Assembly: GCF_000473165.1 (NCBI RefSeq)
Contig: NZ_KI421504.1
Coordinates: 1,270,501-1,334,500, forward strand
Source of the DNA: Leisingera aquimarina DSM 24565
GTDB lineage: Bacteria; Pseudomonadota; Alphaproteobacteria; Rhodobacterales; Rhodobacteraceae
Length of the DNA stretch: 64,000 nucleotides
Reading direction: 5' to 3'
Position 1 is the first letter of the stretch. Each line of letters opens with the position of its first letter. Under the pieces are notes generated by a model. The model ran no database searches. It saw only the letters and a program-made list of their open reading frames with translations, and was not told the DNA's origin. Positions 36,825 through 45,881 of the stretch are shown here, piece by piece. The translations under genes were made by a program, and so were the position numbers.

Positions 36825-37285
36825 GCGGCACTTGCCTCCTGTCCGGCAGGATGGGGGGTGCGGAAGCCGATTGCAATCCGGTTCCAGGCGTTGATGGTGG
36901 AGACCACCAATGTCAGTGCCGCCTGTTCACGCGGGGAAAACTGCTGTGCGACCAGATCATAGTCCGCGTCCGGCGCCGCAGTGGCCTCAATTCTTGTCAA
37001 GGCTTCGGTCCAGGCCAGGGCCGCCTGTTCCCGCGCGGAGTATAGCGAAGACTCCCGCCAGGCATTCAGGAGGTGCATCCGGTCTTCGCTCTCACCTTTC
37101 GAGCGCATGTCATGCGTGTGCATGTGGATGCAATACGCACAGCCATTGATTTGCGAGGCGCGCAGTTTCACCAATTCAATCAGGCTGTGTTCCAGGCCGC
37201 TGTCTTTCAGCGTGGCTTCAAGCGCCAGCATCGGTTGAAACAAGTCCGGTGCGATAGCGAAGTAATCAAGGCGCTGGGTCATCAT
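36821..37285 (-). CDS. AhpD-like carboxymuconolactone decarboxylase-family protein (ECF41 partner)
   Basis: A 154-residue protein with the reactive motif CAYCIHMHTHD near residue 50, a CxxC plus histidine typical of AhpD-type alkylhydroperoxidases. The frame has two adjacent ATG codons at its start (37285 and 37282). It heads the two-gene unit and is the likely target of the sigma factor encoded downstream, and the two are translationally coupled. A role in disposal of organic peroxides or other oxidised compounds is inferred from the family. Confidence 0.88.
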   Translation of the reverse strand: MMTQRLDYFAIAPDLFQPMLALEATLKDSGLEHSLIELVKLRASQINGCAYCIHMHTHDMRSKGESEDRMHLLNAWRESSLYSAREQAALAWTEALTRIEATAAPDADYDLVAQQFSPREQAALTLVVSTINAWNRIAIGFRTPHPAGQEASAA

Positions 37286-37316
37286 TCTGTTCCTTTTCAG
37301 ATGGCTTCAGGAACAG

Positions 37317-37343
37317 GACGAGGCAGCAAGGGCGTTTGTGACC
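37317..37343 (-). promoter_or_regulatory. ECF41-type promoter
   Basis: On the minus strand, GGTCACA (37337-37343) is followed after exactly 16 bases by CGTC (37317-37320), 32 bases upstream of the AhpD-like start. The published ECF41 consensus is TGTCACA-N16-CGTC, so only the first base differs. It implies that the sigma factor activates its own operon. Confidence 0.8.
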
Positions 37344-37362
37344 TGCTGCCGGAAAAACACTC

Positions 37363-37397
37363 AAAAAAAGCCGGGGCGCCTGGATTGGGCGCCCCGG
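37363..37397 (-). terminator. intrinsic terminator of the soeABC operon
   Basis: On the minus strand a perfect 10-bp stem (CCGGGGCGCC 37371-37380 with GGCGCCCCGG 37388-37397), 7-base loop, is followed by seven T (37363-37369). It lies 8 bases after the soeC stop. Confidence 0.9.
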
Positions 37398-37404
37398 ATC
37401 CGTG

Positions 37405-38292
37405 TCAGCGTTTGCCGTAGTAAAGGCCGACGACATGTTCCGCCTGAGCAAAGAACAGCCAGCGCGAGGTTGCGATACCTGCAATGTGCGACAGCGCCGC
37501 GAGGGCGGCAAACACATGTTTGATCACAACGCCCTGAACCGGGGTCAGGAGCAGCAAAAGCGGCAGGGCGAAACCCAGCACAAATGCAATCATCCGGAGC
37601 TTCTGGGCGTGTTTACGGCCGACCACATGCACGAACTCGCGCAACAGGTAGTTCGACCCGGTGTGCGGCGGCTCAAACGCGCGCACCGCGCCGCGGTCGC
37701 CGAGGCCGGTGGCGGTGCCGATGTCGGTGCCGGACGCCTCCAGCGCCTTGTCGCCTTTGGCCCAATAGGCCAGCTGCACCGAACCTGCGATCGCCAGCAG
37801 CCAGGGCGCCACGGCTTCGGCACCGGCCAGCAGTGCGCCGCCTGCCAGGCTGAACGACAGGAAGACCGCCGGGGTCAGCTCCATATTCCAGCGCGGGATG
37901 GTCTTGAGCTGGGTGTAGATCATCGAGGTGGTGAAGACGGTGGCAAGGCTGAGGGCAGCACCAATCCAGCCCAGCAATGTCCACTGGCTGTCGAAGAACA
38001 CCGCGCCAAGCGCATAAAGTCCCATGAAAAGCAGGGCTCCAACGGCGCAGACGCCCTCGCGCGACAGCCAGCTGGTCTTCCACTGGGTGAAAGCGCGCCA
38101 GGCCCGTTCCGGGCGGCCCAGGTGGAAGGTGGAGGCCAGCAGGCCGCCGCAGGCCAGGCCAAAGGCGATGGCGTAGAACACAAAGGCCACAGCGCCGGTC
38201 ACCGCAGGCTGGCCGAGGCCGAGGAAGGCCAGCAGGCCAAAGCCAAGACCCGACAGGGTGGTGAAGATAATGACGGATGGTGCGGGATGCAT
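37405..38292 (-). CDS. soeC: sulfite dehydrogenase membrane subunit SoeC (DmsC-like)
   Basis: A 295-residue integral membrane protein with eight or nine hydrophobic helices and no signal peptide; the ATG at 38290-38292 overlaps the soeB stop. It belongs to the DmsC-type anchor family (conserved FHLGRPERAWRAF and WKTSWLSREG). It carries electrons from the iron-sulfur subunit to quinone and fixes the complex to the inner membrane. Assignment to Soe rather than DMSO reductase rests on the neighbouring xsc, pta and tauE genes and on the large subunit lacking a Tat signal. Confidence 0.78.
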   Translation of the reverse strand: MHPAPSVIIFTTLSGLGFGLLAFLGLGQPAVTGAVAFVFYAIAFGLACGGLLASTFHLGRPERAWRAFTQWKTSWLSREGVCAVGALLFMGLYALGAVFFDSQWTLLGWIGAALSLATVFTTSMIYTQLKTIPRWNMELTPAVFLSFSLAGGALLAGAEAVAPWLLAIAGSVQLAYWAKGDKALEASGTDIGTATGLGDRGAVRAFEPPHTGSNYLLREFVHVVGRKHAQKLRMIAFVLGFALPLLLLLTPVQGVVIKHVFAALAALSHIAGIATSRWLFFAQAEHVVGLYYGKR

Positions 38293-39086
38293 CAGTGCGC
38301 CCCCCCTGAAGAAGTGCCTGGAAGTTTGTCGAGTGCCTTGTCGAGCCAGCCGAGGAACCCTTGCGGCTCTTCCGCGACCGGGGCCAGCAGCGGCGCGAGG
38401 ATGTCGATCTGATCCTCGATCTGGTCCTTGGGCCGGGGCGGCAGGTATTTGTTTACTGGCTTGGTGCCCATCTCCGGCATCAGATCCATACCGCCGCGCT
38501 CCTCTACGAGTTTGGAGACATCGCTGTCCGGATCGCCCAAATCGCCGAAATGGCGCGCGCCGGCCGGGCAGGTCCGCACGCACGAAGGAACGCGGTCCAC
38601 TTCCGGCAGGTTCTCGTTATAGATCCGGTCCACACAGAGCGTGCATTTCTTCATCACACCCTCGGCCAGATCCAGTTCCCGCGCGCCGTAAGGGCAGGAC
38701 CACGCACACAGGCCGCAGCCTATACAGTGGTCTTCGTTCACCAGGACGATGCCGTCCTCGACACGTTTATAACTGGCGCCGGTGGGGCAGACGGTGACGC
38801 AAGGTGCGTCCTCGCAATGAAGGCAGGACTTGGGGAAATGGATCAGCTGCGCCGCCGGATCCGGCTGGCTGCTGCAGGGGGTCGGCTTCACCTCATAGGA
38901 ATGCACCCGGTTCAGGAAGGTGCCCGAGGGATCGCCGCCGTAGGGGTCCTGATCCGACAAGGGCGCGCCGTAGTTTTCGGTGTTCCAGCCTTTGCAGGAA
39001 ATCACACAGGCATGGCAGCCGACGCAGGTGTCCAGGTCGATGACCAGACCCATTTTGCGCTCTGTGGAGTTGGGGAGCTGGGTCAC
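38292..39086 (-). CDS. soeB: sulfite dehydrogenase iron-sulfur subunit SoeB
   Basis: A 264-residue DmsB-like electron-transfer protein. The GTG at 39084-39086 is preferred, with GGAGG nine bases before it; a TTG further upstream would contain that site. Four [4Fe-4S] sites are visible: CVGCHACVISC, CLHCEDAPCVTVC, CIGCGLCAWSC and CTLCVDR...CVRTC. It passes electrons from the molybdenum subunit to SoeC. It overlaps soeC by one base and is separated from soeA by an intergenic repeat of the Roseobacter type. Confidence 0.8.
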   Translation of the reverse strand: MTQLPNSTERKMGLVIDLDTCVGCHACVISCKGWNTENYGAPLSDQDPYGGDPSGTFLNRVHSYEVKPTPCSSQPDPAAQLIHFPKSCLHCEDAPCVTVCPTGASYKRVEDGIVLVNEDHCIGCGLCAWSCPYGARELDLAEGVMKKCTLCVDRIYNENLPEVDRVPSCVRTCPAGARHFGDLGDPDSDVSKLVEERGGMDLMPEMGTKPVNKYLPPRPKDQIEDQIDILAPLLAPVAEEPQGFLGWLDKALDKLPGTSSGGAH

Positions 39087-39121
39087 GTCAGCGTACCTCC
39101 GCAATATTGGTGAAGGCAGGT

Positions 39122-39168
39122 TGGGGCGCTGCCCCAGACCCCGGGATATTGGGGGCCAGAAGAAGAAG
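39122..39168 (+). repeat. Roseobacter-type intergenic repeat, copy 3
   Basis: TGGGGC/GCCCCA hairpin with a 3-base loop (39122-39136), then ACCCCGGGATATT and GGCCAGAAGAAG. It lies in the 87-base space between soeA and soeB, inside an operon, so it cannot be a complete terminator on the coding strand without separating soeBC from soeA. Confidence 0.7.
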
Positions 39169-39173
39169 CCGGA

Positions 39174-41996
39174 TCATTTGCCTACTTTCCATTTCAATTC
39201 TTTGGGGCCGGTGCCGACCGGCGACTCCTGTGCCGGGAAGGCTGGCTGGCTTTCCTGCAGATCTGCGGGTGCAGCGGCCTTTTCAATTTTCACTTTCAGA
39301 TCGAACCAGGCAGCCTGGCCGGTGATCGGGTCCGAGTTGGCCCACCGCATGCCGTCGCCTTTGGGTGGCAGCAGCTCGTGGATCAGGTGATTGAGCAGGA
39401 AGCCCTTGGTGGCCTCCGGTGCGTCCTCTTCCAGCGCCCAGGCGCCCTTGCGCTTGCCGATGGCGTTCCAGGTCCAGACGGTGTTTTCGTTCAGCGCGGC
39501 CATCTCCATTACCGGCACGGTGATCTCGCCATGCGGCGAGGTGACCTTGGCCCAGTCGCCGTCCTGCAGCCCGTTCTCCTGCATCAGCTTGGTCGGCACA
39601 TACAGCGGGTTGCGGCCATGCAGCTGGCGCAGCCAGGCGTTCTGGGTGCCCCAGGAGTGGTACATTGCCATCGGGCGCTGTGTCAGCGCATTGACGGTGA
39701 AGCCCTCGTTACCCTGCTGGTCGGTCTCGTACCAGATCGGCAGCGGGTCCATCACGTCCTTGACCCGCTGGCGCAGGTGGTCCGGCGGCTGGCGGTCGCC
39801 GTGGCCTTCGGCGGCGAGCTGGAACTTGCGCATCGGCTCCACATAAAGCTGGAACAGATAGGGCTGCGGGCTGTCATAGATGCCCATGTCCACCGCCCAG
39901 TCCTGATAGGTGGTGTTCCAGGGTTTGTAGTAACCTGCCTCTTCTGGAATGTGGGCCACATGGAAGCCGCCGTTTTCTATGTATTGTTTCAGCTGCTCCG
40001 GGTTCACCTCGCCGCGGCCGGTTTTGCTGCCGTCTTCACCGCGAAAACCGGACAACGGGCCAATTCCCGGCTTGCGCTCGTGGTTGACGATGTAGTCGGC
40101 GTAGTCTTTCCACTTGGCGGTGCGGTCCTCGTTGGTGAAGCCGGGCAGCTTCATCCGGTTGGCGAGCTGGACCAGCACGGTCTGGAAGCCGCGCACGTCG
40201 CGGTCGGGCTCGATCACCGGCCAGCGGATCGCATCCGCCGCCGCATCCGCCTCGCAGATCGGGCGGTCCAGCAGCGAGATACAGTCGTGGCGTTCCAGAT
40301 AGGTGGTGTCAGGCAGGATCAGGTCGGCAAAAGCCACCATCTCGGACGAATAGGCGTCTGAGTAGATGATATGCGGGATCTTGTAGTCGCCGTTCTCATC
40401 CTTGTCGGTCAGCATCTCCATTACACCCTTAGTGTTCATGGAGGAGTTCCACGACATGTTGGCCATATACATGAACAGCGTGTCGATCTTATAGGGATCA
40501 CCCGCATGCGCGTTGGAGATCACCATGTGCATCAGCCCATGCGCCGACATCGGGTTTTCCCAGGTGAACGCCTTGTCGATCCGCGCCGGGCTGCCGTCTT
40601 CCTTCAGCGCCAGATGCTCGGGGCCGCGCACAAAGCCCAGATGCGGGCCGTCCAGCGGGGTGTCGGGGGTCGCCTTGCAGTGCGGGGTCGGGTGCGCCTC
40701 GACCGGTTTGGGGTAGGGCGGTTTGAAGCGGAAGCCGCCGGGGACCTCAACCGTGCCAAGGATGATCTGCAGCACATGCAGCGCGCGGCAGGTCTGAAAG
40801 CCGTTGGCGTGCGCAGAGACGCCCCGCATCGAGTGCATCGAGACCGGGCGGCCGGTCATCTTGGTGTGTTTCTCTCCGCGGAAATCTGTCCATTCGACGT
40901 CCAGCTCAAACGCCTCGTCAAAGGCGACGCGGGCCAGCTCGCCGGCAATGGCGCGGATACGCTTGGCCGGGATGCCGCATTTCTCGGCGATGGCTTCGGG
41001 GGCGTATTCATCGGCCAGATAGCGTTCGGCCATCTGGTGAAACACCGGGCGGTGTGTGACACCGTCTTTTTCATAGACTGCCGACAGGTCGGGGCGCACG
41101 CCGGGCTGGTCAAACGGAGTCAGTTTGCCGGTGTTGCGGTCAATGACCAGCATTTTGTCGTCATCATCGCGCAGGAACAGACCCTTGTCCGGTCCTTCGG
41201 CAGCGTTCACCAGCACCGGCGCATTAGTATAGCGGCTGAGGTAATCCAGGTCGATCTTGCCGGCCTTCATCAGCACATGGATCATCGACAGGATGAACAG
41301 CCCGTCGGTGCCCGGCGTGATACCGACCCATTCATCTGCAATCGCGTTATAGCCGGAGCGGATCGGATTGACGCCGATCACCCGCGCGCCGCGCTTTTTG
41401 ATCTTGCCCAGCCCCATCTTGATCGGGTTGGAATCGTGATCCTCGGCCACGCCAAACAGCATGAACAGCTTGGTGTGGTCCCAGTCGGGCTGGCCGAACT
41501 CCCAGAACGCGCCGCCCATGGTGTAGATACCGGCCGTGGCCATGTTGACCGAGCAGAAACCGCCATGCGCCGCATAGTTCGGGGTGCCGAAGCTTTGCGC
41601 CCAGAAGCTGGTGAAGCTTTGCGACTGGTCACGTCCGGTGAAAAACGCCAGCTGCTCGGGCGCCTCGTGGCGGACCGGCTCCAGCCAGCCCACTGCAATC
41701 GCCAGTGCTTCGTCCCAGGAGATTTCCTTGTACTGGCCGGAGCCGCGCGGGCCGGTGCGTATCATCGGCGCCTTCAAGCGTGACGGCGCGTTGACCTGCA
41801 TGATGCCGGCCGACCCTTTGGCGCAGAGCACGCCTTTGTTCACCGGGTGGTCGCGGTTGCCTTCAATGTACGCAACCTTGCCGTCTTTCATATGCACATT
41901 GATGCCGCAGCGGCAGGCGCACATGTAACAGGTGGTTTGCCGGATCTCGTCCGAGACCTTGGGCGACGTGTTCAGGATTGGCTGCTGATGGGTCAT
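39174..41996 (-). CDS. soeA: sulfite dehydrogenase molybdenum subunit SoeA
   Basis: A 940-residue molybdo-bis(MGD) oxidoreductase of the DMSO reductase family. The N-terminal [4Fe-4S] cysteines are C23, C26, C30 and C58, and the molybdopterin domains run to about residue 780 with a dinucleotide-binding domain at the end. There is no twin-arginine signal, so it is cytoplasmic, unlike DmsA or PsrA. In Roseobacter relatives the same three genes next to xsc/pta encode SoeABC, which oxidises sulfite to sulfate and reduces quinone. It follows pta after about 96 bases in the same direction, fitting sulfite disposal after Xsc. Confidence 0.82.
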   Translation of the reverse strand: MTHQQPILNTSPKVSDEIRQTTCYMCACRCGINVHMKDGKVAYIEGNRDHPVNKGVLCAKGSAGIMQVNAPSRLKAPMIRTGPRGSGQYKEISWDEALAIAVGWLEPVRHEAPEQLAFFTGRDQSQSFTSFWAQSFGTPNYAAHGGFCSVNMATAGIYTMGGAFWEFGQPDWDHTKLFMLFGVAEDHDSNPIKMGLGKIKKRGARVIGVNPIRSGYNAIADEWVGITPGTDGLFILSMIHVLMKAGKIDLDYLSRYTNAPVLVNAAEGPDKGLFLRDDDDKMLVIDRNTGKLTPFDQPGVRPDLSAVYEKDGVTHRPVFHQMAERYLADEYAPEAIAEKCGIPAKRIRAIAGELARVAFDEAFELDVEWTDFRGEKHTKMTGRPVSMHSMRGVSAHANGFQTCRALHVLQIILGTVEVPGGFRFKPPYPKPVEAHPTPHCKATPDTPLDGPHLGFVRGPEHLALKEDGSPARIDKAFTWENPMSAHGLMHMVISNAHAGDPYKIDTLFMYMANMSWNSSMNTKGVMEMLTDKDENGDYKIPHIIYSDAYSSEMVAFADLILPDTTYLERHDCISLLDRPICEADAAADAIRWPVIEPDRDVRGFQTVLVQLANRMKLPGFTNEDRTAKWKDYADYIVNHERKPGIGPLSGFRGEDGSKTGRGEVNPEQLKQYIENGGFHVAHIPEEAGYYKPWNTTYQDWAVDMGIYDSPQPYLFQLYVEPMRKFQLAAEGHGDRQPPDHLRQRVKDVMDPLPIWYETDQQGNEGFTVNALTQRPMAMYHSWGTQNAWLRQLHGRNPLYVPTKLMQENGLQDGDWAKVTSPHGEITVPVMEMAALNENTVWTWNAIGKRKGAWALEEDAPEATKGFLLNHLIHELLPPKGDGMRWANSDPITGQAAWFDLKVKIEKAAAPADLQESQPAFPAQESPVGTGPKELKWKVGK

Positions 41997-42092
41997 GGGC
42001 GGGTCCTGTTGGGTGTTTCGGGCGACCGTATGACGGAAAGCCTCAATTTGGGAATAGTGTTCTGCAAGGGTTCGGATTTTTGGGAGGATGGT

Positions 42093-43127
42093 TCAAATAT
42101 CCGGACCTGATGCGCCTGCGGCCTGCAGGATGGTGACGGCGATGATCTGGGTGACATCTTCGGCGCTGCAGCCGCGCGACAGGTCGTTGGCGGGTTTGGC
42201 CAGCCCCTGCAGCACCGGTCCGATGGCGGAATAACCACCCAGCCGCTGGGTGATCTTATAGCCGATATTGCCTGCATCCAGATTGGGGAAGATCATCACA
42301 TTGGCCTGGCCCGCAACCCTGGAGCCGGGCGATTTCCGTTCTCCGATCGCGGGCACAAAGGCGGCGTCGAACTGCAGTTCGCCATCGGCCTGCAGATCAG
42401 GGTGCGCGTCCTGGAACAGGCGGAGGGCCTCGGTTACCTTGTCCACGGCCGGATGCTTGGCGCTGCCCTTAGTGGAGAAGCTGAGGAATGCCAGTTTCGG
42501 ATCCGCCCGCAGCAGCGCTTGCGCGGATCGGGCCGAAGCTGCAGCGATCGAGACCATCTCGGCCGGTTTCGGATCAATCACCAGGCCGCAATCGGAATAG
42601 AGCATCGCGCGGGCGCCATCCGGGGCGCCATCAGGCGGGTACATCAGGAAAAAGGAGGACACCATGCCGGCATCCGGCGCCATGCCGATTACCTGAATGG
42701 CGCTGCGCACCACGTCGCCGGTGGTGTGAACCGCGCCGCCGACGGTGCCGGTGGCATGGCCCAGACGCACCAGCATGGCGGCATAGGCCAGCGGAGTTTC
42801 AGCGGCTGCGCGGGCGGCGGCCTCATCCACGCCCTTGTGCTTGCGAAGCTCAAGGTATTCAGCGGCGAAGGTTCCAGTCAGCCCGGATGTGGCCGGGTCA
42901 TGAACCGCGACGCCCTTGCTTGCGCTGGCGCCTTCGGCTTGCAGGGCTGCTTCGACTTCTGCCTGCGGGCCGATCAGGATCACATCGGCGATACCGGCCT
43001 GATGCGCGGCCAGGGCACCCGCCACGACGCGGGGGTCAGTGCCTTCGCTAAGGGCAACAACAGGACGGATGGCCGGGGCTTCGGCCTGCAGCAGTTCGAG
43101 GGGCGAGAGTGTTTTGGTCACGGGCAT
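42093..43127 (-). CDS. pta: phosphate acetyltransferase
   Basis: A 344-residue enzyme consisting only of the PTA_PTB domain, as in sulfonate-associated Pta, without the long N-terminal regulatory part of E. coli Pta. The family blocks SEGTDPRV near residue 28, VHTTGDVVRSAIQVIG near 145 and FPNLDAGNIGYKI near the end are present. It turns acetyl phosphate made by Xsc into acetyl-CoA. The xsc-tauE-pta set is tightly spaced (5 and about 35 bases), so it is one transcript. Confidence 0.92.
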   Translation of the reverse strand: MPVTKTLSPLELLQAEAPAIRPVVALSEGTDPRVVAGALAAHQAGIADVILIGPQAEVEAALQAEGASASKGVAVHDPATSGLTGTFAAEYLELRKHKGVDEAAARAAAETPLAYAAMLVRLGHATGTVGGAVHTTGDVVRSAIQVIGMAPDAGMVSSFFLMYPPDGAPDGARAMLYSDCGLVIDPKPAEMVSIAAASARSAQALLRADPKLAFLSFSTKGSAKHPAVDKVTEALRLFQDAHPDLQADGELQFDAAFVPAIGERKSPGSRVAGQANVMIFPNLDAGNIGYKITQRLGGYSAIGPVLQGLAKPANDLSRGCSAEDVTQIIAVTILQAAGASGPDI

Positions 43128-43162
43128 TGGTCCTGTAGCTGCGGTTCGGGGCGTCGGGGCGT

Positions 43163-43909
43163 TCAGAACGCTAGCCGCGCGATATTGATCAGCGAAAAGG
43201 CGGTCAGCATCAGCACCACCGCGCGCCGGAACAGTCTTTGCGAGACCGCATGAAAACTGCGGGAGCCGGCCCAGATGCCGAGCCCCAGAATGGGAAAGGC
43301 CAGCAGGATGCCGGTCAGCGTTTCCGGACCCACCAGCCCGTTTGCGGCCATCACCGGCAGCGCCATCAGGTCGATGCCCGTCAGAAACACGATCATCGTC
43401 GCGCGGAACACCGCAGGCGGCACCGGCTGCGCGGTCAGAAAAGCCGCCACTGGAAGCCCGCCGACACCGGCACTGTTGGCGATGCCTGCGATGGCGCCGA
43501 CACCCGCGGTGCCATTGCGCCCGACCGGGCGTTCCAGCTGCCAGCCGCTTAGCAAAACCAGGCTCAGCACCAGAATCAGGCAGGAGATCGCCATCCGCGC
43601 CTCGTATTCTCCCAGCCGGGCCATGATGGCGATGGCGGGAACAGTGGCGACGGCGGCACCGGCCAGCAGGGCAAAGGCGCGGCGCCAGTCGATATGCGGG
43701 CGGATGCCGCGCGCCTGAAAGACGGTCATGGCGATTTCGCAGGAAAACACCACCGGGATCAGCGGCAGCGGATTGGTGGTCAGCGCTGCCAGAATGATAA
43801 AGATCGCGGAAAATCCAAAGCCGGAAAAGCCGCGGATCAAGGCCGCCGCGAATAACGCGGCGGCCAGATAGGCCCCCTGGCCCATTGAAAGGTCAAAGGG
43901 CAGGGGCAT
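43163..43909 (-). CDS. TauE/SafE-family sulfite exporter-like permease
   Basis: A 248-residue integral membrane protein of eight hydrophobic segments belonging to the TauE/SafE family. It begins MPLPFDLSMGQGAYLAAALFAAALIRGFSGFGFS, with the GFSGFGF motif near residue 28. Members near sulfonate genes are thought to export sulfite or other sulfonate products. It lies five bases after xsc and before pta, so it belongs to the sulfonate operon. Transport direction and substrate are inferred. Confidence 0.8.
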   Translation of the reverse strand: MPLPFDLSMGQGAYLAAALFAAALIRGFSGFGFSAIFIILAALTTNPLPLIPVVFSCEIAMTVFQARGIRPHIDWRRAFALLAGAAVATVPAIAIMARLGEYEARMAISCLILVLSLVLLSGWQLERPVGRNGTAGVGAIAGIANSAGVGGLPVAAFLTAQPVPPAVFRATMIVFLTGIDLMALPVMAANGLVGPETLTGILLAFPILGLGIWAGSRSFHAVSQRLFRRAVVLMLTAFSLINIARLAF

Positions 43910-43914
43910 CAGGT

Positions 43915-45687
43915 TCAGACCTGCTGCGGACGCATGTCGTCTTTGCTGATGCCAGCAACGGCGACCGGTTTCTTCATTGCGTCGCGGCGGAAGGGTTCAC
44001 CCAGTTCCTGGTTGATCATCGCTTCGATCAGCGTGGTGATGCCTTTCTTCTGGTCTTCGCAAGCCTGGCGCAGGGCGTCGGTCAGCTCGTCCTGAGTACG
44101 GGCAATCACACCTTTCAGGCCGCAGGCATTGGCGATACCGGCATAAGACACCTGGGTGTCCAGCTCGGTGCCGACAAAGTTGTCGTCGAACCACAGGGTG
44201 GAGTTACGCTTTTCCGCGCCCCACTGGTAGTTGCGGAAGACAACCTGGGTCACGGCGGGCCATTCTTCGCGGCCAATCGCGGTCAGCTCGGTCACTGCGA
44301 TGCCGAAGGCGCCGTCGCCCGAGAAGCCGACAACCGGAACGTCCGGACAGCCGATTTTCGCGCCGACAACCGCCGGCAGGCCGTAGCCGCAGGGGCCGAA
44401 CAGGCCGGGGGCCAGGTATTTGCGGCCGTCCTCAAACGACGGGTAGGCGTTGCCGATGGCGCAGTTGTTGCCGATGTCCGAGGAGATGATCGCGTCCTTG
44501 GGCAGGCCAGCCTGGATCGCACGCCATGCACGGCGCGGCGACAGCCAGTCGGGCTTGGCATCGCGGGCACGCTGGTTCCAGGTGGTGCCGGGATCGTCCT
44601 GCTCGCTGTCCATCGAAGACAGTTCCTGTGCCCAGGCAGACTTGGTGTGCGAGATCAGCGCCTTGCGCTCATCGCGGCCTGCGTCGCCTGCGGTGTCCGC
44701 CAGTTGGCCAAGGATGGTGTCTGCAACGGTTTTTGCGTCGCCAACGATGCCGACGGTGACTTTCTTGGTCAGGCCGATGCGGTCCGGATTGATGTCAACC
44801 TGGATGATTTTCGCGTCGGTCGGCCAGTAGTCAATGCCATAGCCGGGCAGGGTCGAGAACGGGTTCAGGCGGGTGCCCAGTGCCAGCACGACGTCAGCCT
44901 TGGAGATCAGCTCCATGCCGGCCTTGGAACCATTGTAGCCCAGCGGGCCTGCAAACAGTGGGTGCGAGCCGGGGAAGGCGTCGTTGTGCTGGTAGCCAAC
45001 GCAAACCGGGGCATCCAGACGCTCGGCCAGAGCCATCGAAGCAGGGATCGCGCCGCCGATGACAACGCCGGCACCGTTCAGGATGACCGGGAATTTGGCG
45101 TTCGACAGCAGCTCGGCTGCCTGGCTCACCGCATCCGCACCGCCGGAGGGCAGTTCAAAGTCGACGATTGCGGGCAGGTCGATGTCGATGACCTGAGTGA
45201 AGTAGTCGCGCGGCACGTTGATCTGGGCCGGCGCCGAGTTGCGCTTGGCCTGCATGATCACGCGGTTCAGGACTTCCGCCATGCGGGAGGGGTCGCGCAC
45301 TTCTTCCTGGTAGCAGACGCAGTCGGCAAACATGCGCATCTGTTCCATTTCCTGGAAACCGCCCTGACCCATGGTCTTGTTCGCGGCCTGCGGGGTGACC
45401 AGCAGCAGCGGGGTGTGGTTCCAGTAGGCGGTTTTCACGGCGGTGACGAAGTTGGTGATGCCGGGACCGTTCTGGGCGATCATCATCGACATCTTGCCGG
45501 TGGCGCGGGTGTAGCCGTCCGCCATCATGCCGCCGGACCCTTCGTGGGCGCAGTCCCAGAAGGTGATGCCTGCCGGCTCAAAGATATCGGAAATCGGCAT
45601 CATGGCCGAGCCGATGATGCCAAAGGCGTGTTCGATGCCGTGCATTTGCAGGGTTTTGACGAAGGCTTCTTCGGTGGTCATTTTCAT
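43915..45687 (-). CDS. xsc: sulfoacetaldehyde acetyltransferase
   Basis: A 590-residue thiamine diphosphate enzyme of the Xsc family. The N-terminal TEEAFVKTLQMHGIEHAFGIIGSAMMPISD, the GPGITNFVTAVKTAYWNHTPLLLVTP region and the ThDP/magnesium motif GDGAFG...RNYQWGAEK (about 457-485) are complete. It converts sulfoacetaldehyde and phosphate to acetyl phosphate and sulfite, the key step for taurine and other C2 sulfonates. The leader (45688-45947) contains TauR boxes; it is the first gene of xsc-tauE-pta-soeABC. Confidence 0.96.
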   Translation of the reverse strand: MKMTTEEAFVKTLQMHGIEHAFGIIGSAMMPISDIFEPAGITFWDCAHEGSGGMMADGYTRATGKMSMMIAQNGPGITNFVTAVKTAYWNHTPLLLVTPQAANKTMGQGGFQEMEQMRMFADCVCYQEEVRDPSRMAEVLNRVIMQAKRNSAPAQINVPRDYFTQVIDIDLPAIVDFELPSGGADAVSQAAELLSNAKFPVILNGAGVVIGGAIPASMALAERLDAPVCVGYQHNDAFPGSHPLFAGPLGYNGSKAGMELISKADVVLALGTRLNPFSTLPGYGIDYWPTDAKIIQVDINPDRIGLTKKVTVGIVGDAKTVADTILGQLADTAGDAGRDERKALISHTKSAWAQELSSMDSEQDDPGTTWNQRARDAKPDWLSPRRAWRAIQAGLPKDAIISSDIGNNCAIGNAYPSFEDGRKYLAPGLFGPCGYGLPAVVGAKIGCPDVPVVGFSGDGAFGIAVTELTAIGREEWPAVTQVVFRNYQWGAEKRNSTLWFDDNFVGTELDTQVSYAGIANACGLKGVIARTQDELTDALRQACEDQKKGITTLIEAMINQELGEPFRRDAMKKPVAVAGISKDDMRPQQV

Positions 45688-45773
45688 GGCGGGTTCTCCT
45701 GAGTGAGACGCGGAATTCCCCCGGGCGCAGTGCCGGGAATTGACTCTGGTTTAGGGGGCGGGGGGAGGCCGGG

Positions 45774-45818
45774 TTAGGGCCAGTTATCAAACCCGGATAG
45801 GTCCAAAACTGGACCTAT
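45774..45818. promoter_or_regulatory. TauR boxes before xsc
   Basis: TTAGGGCCAG (45774-45783) and the palindromic pair ATAGGTCCA (45797-45805) and TGGACCTAT (45810-45818). These match the CTGGACYTAA-type motif reported for TauR of Rhodobacter capsulatus. They lie 87-131 bases upstream of the xsc start, the position of an activator. Confidence 0.72.
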
Positions 45819-45881
45819 GAAAATAGCAGGACAGGATTTTCACATAAGCTTCAGTTGGTCACGTGATGCGGGCACATGAAT

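Noticed and set aside
40371-41783. A 470-codon frame on the plus strand inside soeA
   Set aside because: No domain, skewed composition, antisense to the molybdoenzyme, no ribosome site.
37405-41996. DMSO reductase DmsABC as name for the three-gene molybdoenzyme
   Set aside because: The large subunit has no Tat signal and the genes stand directly after xsc-tauE-pta, so the cytoplasmic sulfite dehydrogenase Soe is the better reading.
43885-45702. A 605-codon open frame on the plus strand opposite xsc
   Set aside because: It is an antisense shadow of a highly conserved enzyme gene and ignores the TauR promoter and terminator structure around it.
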